A stretch of DNA of 42,530 nt from Pseudomonadota bacterium (GTDB lineage Bacteria > Pseudomonadota > Gammaproteobacteria > Burkholderiales > Burkholderiaceae_C): assembly GCA_023415035.1 (NCBI GenBank), contig JAEZLX010000089.1, positions 1-42,530 of the forward strand. The letters run 5' to 3'. Of the stretch, positions 39,403 through 42,530 are shown one piece after another; position 1 is the first letter of the stretch; the number at the start of each line of letters is the position of its first letter. The notes under the pieces are model-generated. The model worked only from the letters and a program-made list of their open reading frames with translations. It was not told where the DNA came from and did no database searches. The position numbers were made by a program, and so were the translations under genes.

Positions 39403-41127
39403 TCAGGCTGCGAGGCCGGGGTTGCCTTCCATGCCGATGATCTTCGGCGTGTTGATGTTCACGTTCCGGATCACCTTCTTGTTGCGCAGATAGCCCGAGA
39501 CCACGTCCCAGATCGGGGTGCCCTGCACGCCTTCCTGCACCGAGGCCCAGCCAGCCACCTTGTAGGTCTTGTCGGCCTCGACGGGCTTGCCGCGCAGCAT
39601 CATGTTGTTGATGCGCTGCCCCATCGGGGCGTTGGGTGTGATGCTGTACTGCATACCGCCCACGCGCACCATGTCGCCACCCTGCTGGTAGTACGGGTCT
39701 GGGTTGAAGATGTTGTCGGCCACGTCTTCGAGGATGCCCTTGATCTGCTCGCCCGTGAACTCGTTGAGCGTGGTGGCCGGATAGGTCATGGCCATCTGGT
39801 CCATCATGCGCTCGTAGGTGATGACATCGCCGGGCAGCAGCGAGGTGCCCCAGCGCACGCCGGGCGAGAACGCGATGTCGGCGCCCCTGACTTCCATCAG
39901 CGCGTCGCAGATGAGCTGGTCCCACGAGCCGTTGAAATTGCCCCGGCGGTACAGCAGCTCTTCGGTAACGGCGAGTTTTTCCTCCAGCCGGTCCTTGAAC
40001 GGCGCGCGCACCTTGTCGATGTGGGCCTGCATTTCGGCATCGGCCGGCAGCAGGTTGGAGAAGATAGGCAGCAGCTTGTAGCGGAAGTCCTGCACCTTGC
40101 CGTCGCGCACATCGAAGTCCAGCACGCCAAGGAACTTGCCGTTGGAGCCGGCGTTGGTCACCAGCGTCTGGCCACCGGAGTTGCTGACGATGGTGGGCGC
40201 CGGCATGCCATCGTGCGTGTGGCCGCCCAGGATGGCGTCGATGCCGCGCACGCGCGAGGCCATCTTGATGTCCACGTCCATGCCGTTGTGCGAGAGCACC
40301 ACGACGACCTTGGCGCCTTTGGCACGCACCTCGTCCACGACCTTCTGCATGTGCTCTTCCTGGATGCCGAAGGTCCAGTCGGGCACCATGTAGCGCGGGT
40401 TGGCGATCGGCGTGTACGGGAAGGCCTGGCCGATGACCGCGACCTGCACACCATTCATTTCGCGCAACTCGTAGGGCTTGAAGACCAGGTCCTCGAAGTC
40501 GGTGGTCTTGATGTTTTGCGCCAGGAATTCGATGTGACCCTTGAAATCCTTCTCGACCACTTCCTGCACGCGCTTGGCGCCGAAAGTGAATTCCCAGTGC
40601 GGGGTCATCATGTCCACACCCAGCAGCTTGCAGGCATCGATCATGTCCTGGCCGTTGGTCCACAGCGAGGTGGCCGAGCCCTGCCAGGTGTCGCCACCGT
40701 CAAGCAGCAGCGCATGCGGCCGGCTGGCGCGCAGCTGCTTGATCAGCGTGGCCATGTGCGAAAAGCCGCCGACCTTGCCGTAGGTGCGTGCTGCCTGCGT
40801 GAAGTCGAGGTAGCTGAAGGCGTGGGCCTCGCGCGTGCCAGGGCGGAAGCCGAAATGCTTGAGCAGTGTTTCGCCGACGATGTGCGGCGGCCTGCCCAGC
40901 GCGCCGGCCACGCCAAGGTTGACGTTGGGCTCGCGGAAGTAGATCGGGGTGAGCTGGGCGTGGCAGTCGGTGAAGTGCAGGAAGCTCACGTTCCCGAACT
41001 TCGGGACATCGTAGAAACGCTCACCGGCGCCGGGCTTGGCCGCCAGCACGTCCTTGTGCGACAAAGCCAGCCCGGAGGCCCCGGCAACGGCCAGCACCTG
41101 CATGAATTCGCGGCGGCTGAAGCTCAT
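39403..41127 (-). CDS. soxB: Thiosulfohydrolase SoxB
   Basis: A 574-residue periplasmic enzyme that releases sulfate from the cysteine S-thiosulfonate carried by SoxYZ. It has a Tat signal (MSFSRREFMQVLAVAGASGL with the twin arginine). A dimetal 5'-nucleotidase-type fold follows: SFLHFTDCHAQL (Asp54, His56), LLDGGDTWQGS, VLSHNGMDVD and ILGGHTHDGMP are the metal-binding loops. The C-terminal domain contains the family's YQQGGDMVRVGGM segment. The ATG is preceded by AAGGAAT at good spacing. Third in the order soxA-soxX-soxB, as in soxCDYZAXB clusters of betaproteobacteria. Confidence 0.97.
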   Translation of the reverse strand: MSFSRREFMQVLAVAGASGLALSHKDVLAAKPGAGERFYDVPKFGNVSFLHFTDCHAQLTPIYFREPNVNLGVAGALGRPPHIVGETLLKHFGFRPGTREAHAFSYLDFTQAARTYGKVGGFSHMATLIKQLRASRPHALLLDGGDTWQGSATSLWTNGQDMIDACKLLGVDMMTPHWEFTFGAKRVQEVVEKDFKGHIEFLAQNIKTTDFEDLVFKPYELREMNGVQVAVIGQAFPYTPIANPRYMVPDWTFGIQEEHMQKVVDEVRAKGAKVVVVLSHNGMDVDIKMASRVRGIDAILGGHTHDGMPAPTIVSNSGGQTLVTNAGSNGKFLGVLDFDVRDGKVQDFRYKLLPIFSNLLPADAEMQAHIDKVRAPFKDRLEEKLAVTEELLYRRGNFNGSWDQLICDALMEVRGADIAFSPGVRWGTSLLPGDVITYERMMDQMAMTYPATTLNEFTGEQIKGILEDVADNIFNPDPYYQQGGDMVRVGGMQYSITPNAPMGQRINNMMLRGKPVEADKTYKVAGWASVQEGVQGTPIWDVVSGYLRNKKVIRNVNINTPKIIGMEGNPGLAA

Positions 41128-41171
41128 GAATATTCCTTGACAATTGATTACTGATATTCGGACTCAAAGCG

Positions 41172-41205
41172 CAAGACCCATCATCCTCCCGGACGATGGG
41201 TCTTG
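41172..41205 (-). other. Intercistronic hairpin between soxX and soxB
   Basis: Perfect 11-bp inverted repeat (plus arms 41172-41182 and 41195-41205, 12-base loop) within the 110-base gap between soxX and soxB. There is no T run on the minus strand after it, so mRNA stabilisation or processing that sets the soxAX-to-soxB ratio fits better than full termination. Confidence 0.65.
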
Positions 41206-41237
41206 ATGGCGGAGCCACCTGGCCCCGCCGCTGACCA

Positions 41238-41894
41238 TCACTTGTTGACGGGCGACTGCGGATCGAGCAGCAGGGCCATGACGTGCTTGAGTTGCTGCTC
41301 GTTGAGGATGCCGTTGTGACCCACGCGCGGCATCTGCGAACAGGCGTTGTAGGCACGCGAGTTCCACACCTTGCCCCAGGTGTACTCGACAATGGCCTTG
41401 GCCTCCGGGCTGTTCGGGTCGGTCACGCCGCGCAGCTTGCCGTAGTTGTACAGGCTCGTGCCCAGCGTGCCGAAGGAGATCTCCTCCTTGCTGATCTGGT
41501 GGCAGTTGTAGCAGTTGCCGCCATTGACCGTCTTTTCGTTGTCGGTCCATGTCATGCCACGGCCGCTCTGGGCAATCTTCTCGCCCTCCTTCCAGTCGCC
41601 GAGGAACTTGCCGTCCGAAGGCCACTTGATGGTCTTCATCTGGGCTTCCTCGATGGCCTTGACGGTCTTCTCGTCCAGCGGCTGGCCAGACACCTCGGCC
41701 GCCGCGCACAGGCGGTTGGCATCGTCCTGCTCCAGGCGGGAGACCTTGGCGATGCCACGATCCTGGAACGAGGCCTTCACCACCTCGGCGGTGATGCGGT
41801 CAAGATCGGCGGAGCTTGGCGAAGAAGTGCAGGCGCCGATGCCCAGCACCAGTGCGGGAGCTGCCACCAGCGTGGCGAAAATGGTTGTACGCAT
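41238..41894 (-). CDS. soxX: Sulfur oxidation c-type cytochrome SoxX
   Basis: A 218-residue precursor of SoxX, the monoheme partner in SoxAX, which joins thiosulfate to a cysteine of SoxYZ. The heme site is CYNCH in GGNCYNCHQIS. The axial methionine is likely in ACSQMPRVGHNGIL, in the family's standard position. The signal MRTTIFATLVAAPALVLGIGAC ends in a lipobox-like IGAC (Cys22), suggesting a membrane-anchored lipoprotein rather than a soluble protein. Between the signal and the heme domain is an extra segment of about 60 residues. The ATG at 41894 has AGGAGA eight bases before it; 20 bases separate it from soxA. The frame stays open upstream inside soxA. Confidence 0.95.
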   Translation of the reverse strand: MRTTIFATLVAAPALVLGIGACTSSPSSADLDRITAEVVKASFQDRGIAKVSRLEQDDANRLCAAAEVSGQPLDEKTVKAIEEAQMKTIKWPSDGKFLGDWKEGEKIAQSGRGMTWTDNEKTVNGGNCYNCHQISKEEISFGTLGTSLYNYGKLRGVTDPNSPEAKAIVEYTWGKVWNSRAYNACSQMPRVGHNGILNEQQLKHVMALLLDPQSPVNK

Positions 41895-41914
41895 GTTGTT
41901 CGTCTCCTGTCGTC

Positions 41915-42530
41915 TCAACGCTTGATGGCAGGCACGATGGACTTGGCGCCCTTGGCGTTCACGCCCATGTAGACACCCAGCGCAATGGTCGCGTCGCTGC
42001 CGAACTTGGGCTCGGGAAAGCGCTGCTGGCGATAGCAGTCGTTCAGGCGGTGCTGCATGCCCCACATCTGCGAGTTGGAGACGCGGTAGGCCGGCCAGGC
42101 GGCGAAACCGATGCCGTCACCCGGGTTCTTCGTCAGGTCGGGCAGGTCCTGCAGGCGGATGCGCTTGCCGGCCTGGCCATGGCAGGTGGCGCACGAAAAG
42201 TCGTGGGTGCCGCCACGCATGAAGAACAGTCGCTTGCCGACTTCATACATGGTCTTTTCTTCGGGCGTGCTGTTCGGGAGGTTGAAGGTCATGCCCTTGG
42301 ACTGCGTGGCCACGTAGGTGGCCAGCGCGGTCAGGTTGGCCATCTCGCCCTTGCCGAAGGGCGTCTTGGCGATTTCGGCCGCGTCAATGCCCTGCAGCGT
42401 TTCCATGCAGGTCAGCAGGCGCGACTCCAGATCCTGCACCCGACCCGTGTCCTTGAAATAGCGCGGCATCTGCACAAAGGCGCCTTGGAGCACGCCCGGG
42501 CCCAGGCCCAGATCGCACTGTTCCAGCGAA
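41915..42530 (-). CDS. soxA: Sulfur oxidation c-type cytochrome SoxA (5' end outside window)
   Basis: About 204 C-terminal residues of SoxA, open to the window edge. The visible start SLEQCDLGLGPGVLQGAFVQ and a later LLTCMETLQG belong to the N-terminal domain. They show single cysteines rather than a CxxCH, so that domain appears not to bind heme, as in monoheme SoxA types. The C-terminal heme site is CATCH in DFSCATCHGQAGKR, and the distal cysteine ligand, modified to a persulfide in the family, is in LNDCYRQQRFP. With SoxX it starts thiosulfate oxidation in the periplasm. A GTG at 42493 is internal and not the true start. Confidence 0.95.
   Translation of the reverse strand, partial: SLEQCDLGLGPGVLQGAFVQMPRYFKDTGRVQDLESRLLTCMETLQGIDAAEIAKTPFGKGEMANLTALATYVATQSKGMTFNLPNSTPEEKTMYEVGKRLFFMRGGTHDFSCATCHGQAGKRIRLQDLPDLTKNPGDGIGFAAWPAYRVSNSQMWGMQHRLNDCYRQQRFPEPKFGSDATIALGVYMGVNAKGAKSIVPAIKR

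Noticed and set aside
41138..41159. Plus-strand TTGACA with downstream TGATATT as a promoter between soxX and soxB
   Set aside because: It would point away from the sox genes into their antisense; no plus-strand gene follows.

Overview
The window is a high-GC betaproteobacterial chromosome segment. Three things point to Burkholderiales, most likely Comamonadaceae or a close relative: the folC-SPOR-cvpA-purF-metZ-gltX order, a PIMT-like/rhodanese/TolC/WaaA block, and a soxA-soxX-soxB order at the right end. The family is an inference from gene order and protein character. No rRNA or marker phylogeny is available here.

Layout. 1-561: the 3' end of a glutaryl-CoA dehydrogenase gene. 740-2739: an MFS exporter and a TetR regulator with a palindromic operator just before the regulator. 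2782-8056: a PIMT-like methyltransferase, a rhodanese, a TolC-type outer-membrane protein, a glycosyltransferase, and a single ORF that fuses Kdo transferase (WaaA) to a Kdo-kinase-like (KdkA) domain. 8044-11690, minus strand: phosphomannomutase/phosphoglucomutase, a WaaL-type ligase and a family-2 glycosyltransferase. Together these two blocks form an LPS-core/O-antigen region. 11810-14808: an alkylation-repair pair (Ada-AlkA fusion and Ogt) and an EamA permease. 14811-15246: a three-tRNA operon (Ala-Glu-Asp) with its own promoter and terminator. 15232-22062: a minus-strand run folC, SPOR protein, cvpA, purF, metZ, gltX. 22119-24256: Spx/ArsC-like protein, ppnP and argG, closed by a strong terminator. 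24407-25110: the queuosine-precursor transporter yhhQ behind what looks like a preQ1-I riboswitch. 25158-30063: murB, yajQ, a retropepsin-like protease, ridA, plsY, ybaK and an aldo/keto reductase. 30201-36101: an alpha/beta hydrolase, prfB with its programmed +1 frameshift, pepN and fbp.

36135-39000 is the only accessory-looking stretch. It starts at tRNA-Thr(CGT), a typical integration target, and carries a three-gene minus-strand operon with 4-base overlaps (xis-like HTH, coiled-coil protein, small unknown). It also holds a 12-cysteine zinc-ribbon membrane protein, an array of GGTTACAG-type octamers arranged as a 23-bp inverted repeat, and what appears to be only the C-terminal end of a phage/satellite primase-helicase. 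No integrase is present, so this looks like a decayed satellite or integrative element that has kept a candidate replication origin and the presumed DNA-binding end of its initiator.

39094-42530 (minus strand): soxA (cut by the window end), soxX, soxB and a small lipoprotein gene. The first three belong to the periplasmic thiosulfate-oxidising Sox system, so the organism probably oxidises reduced sulfur compounds.
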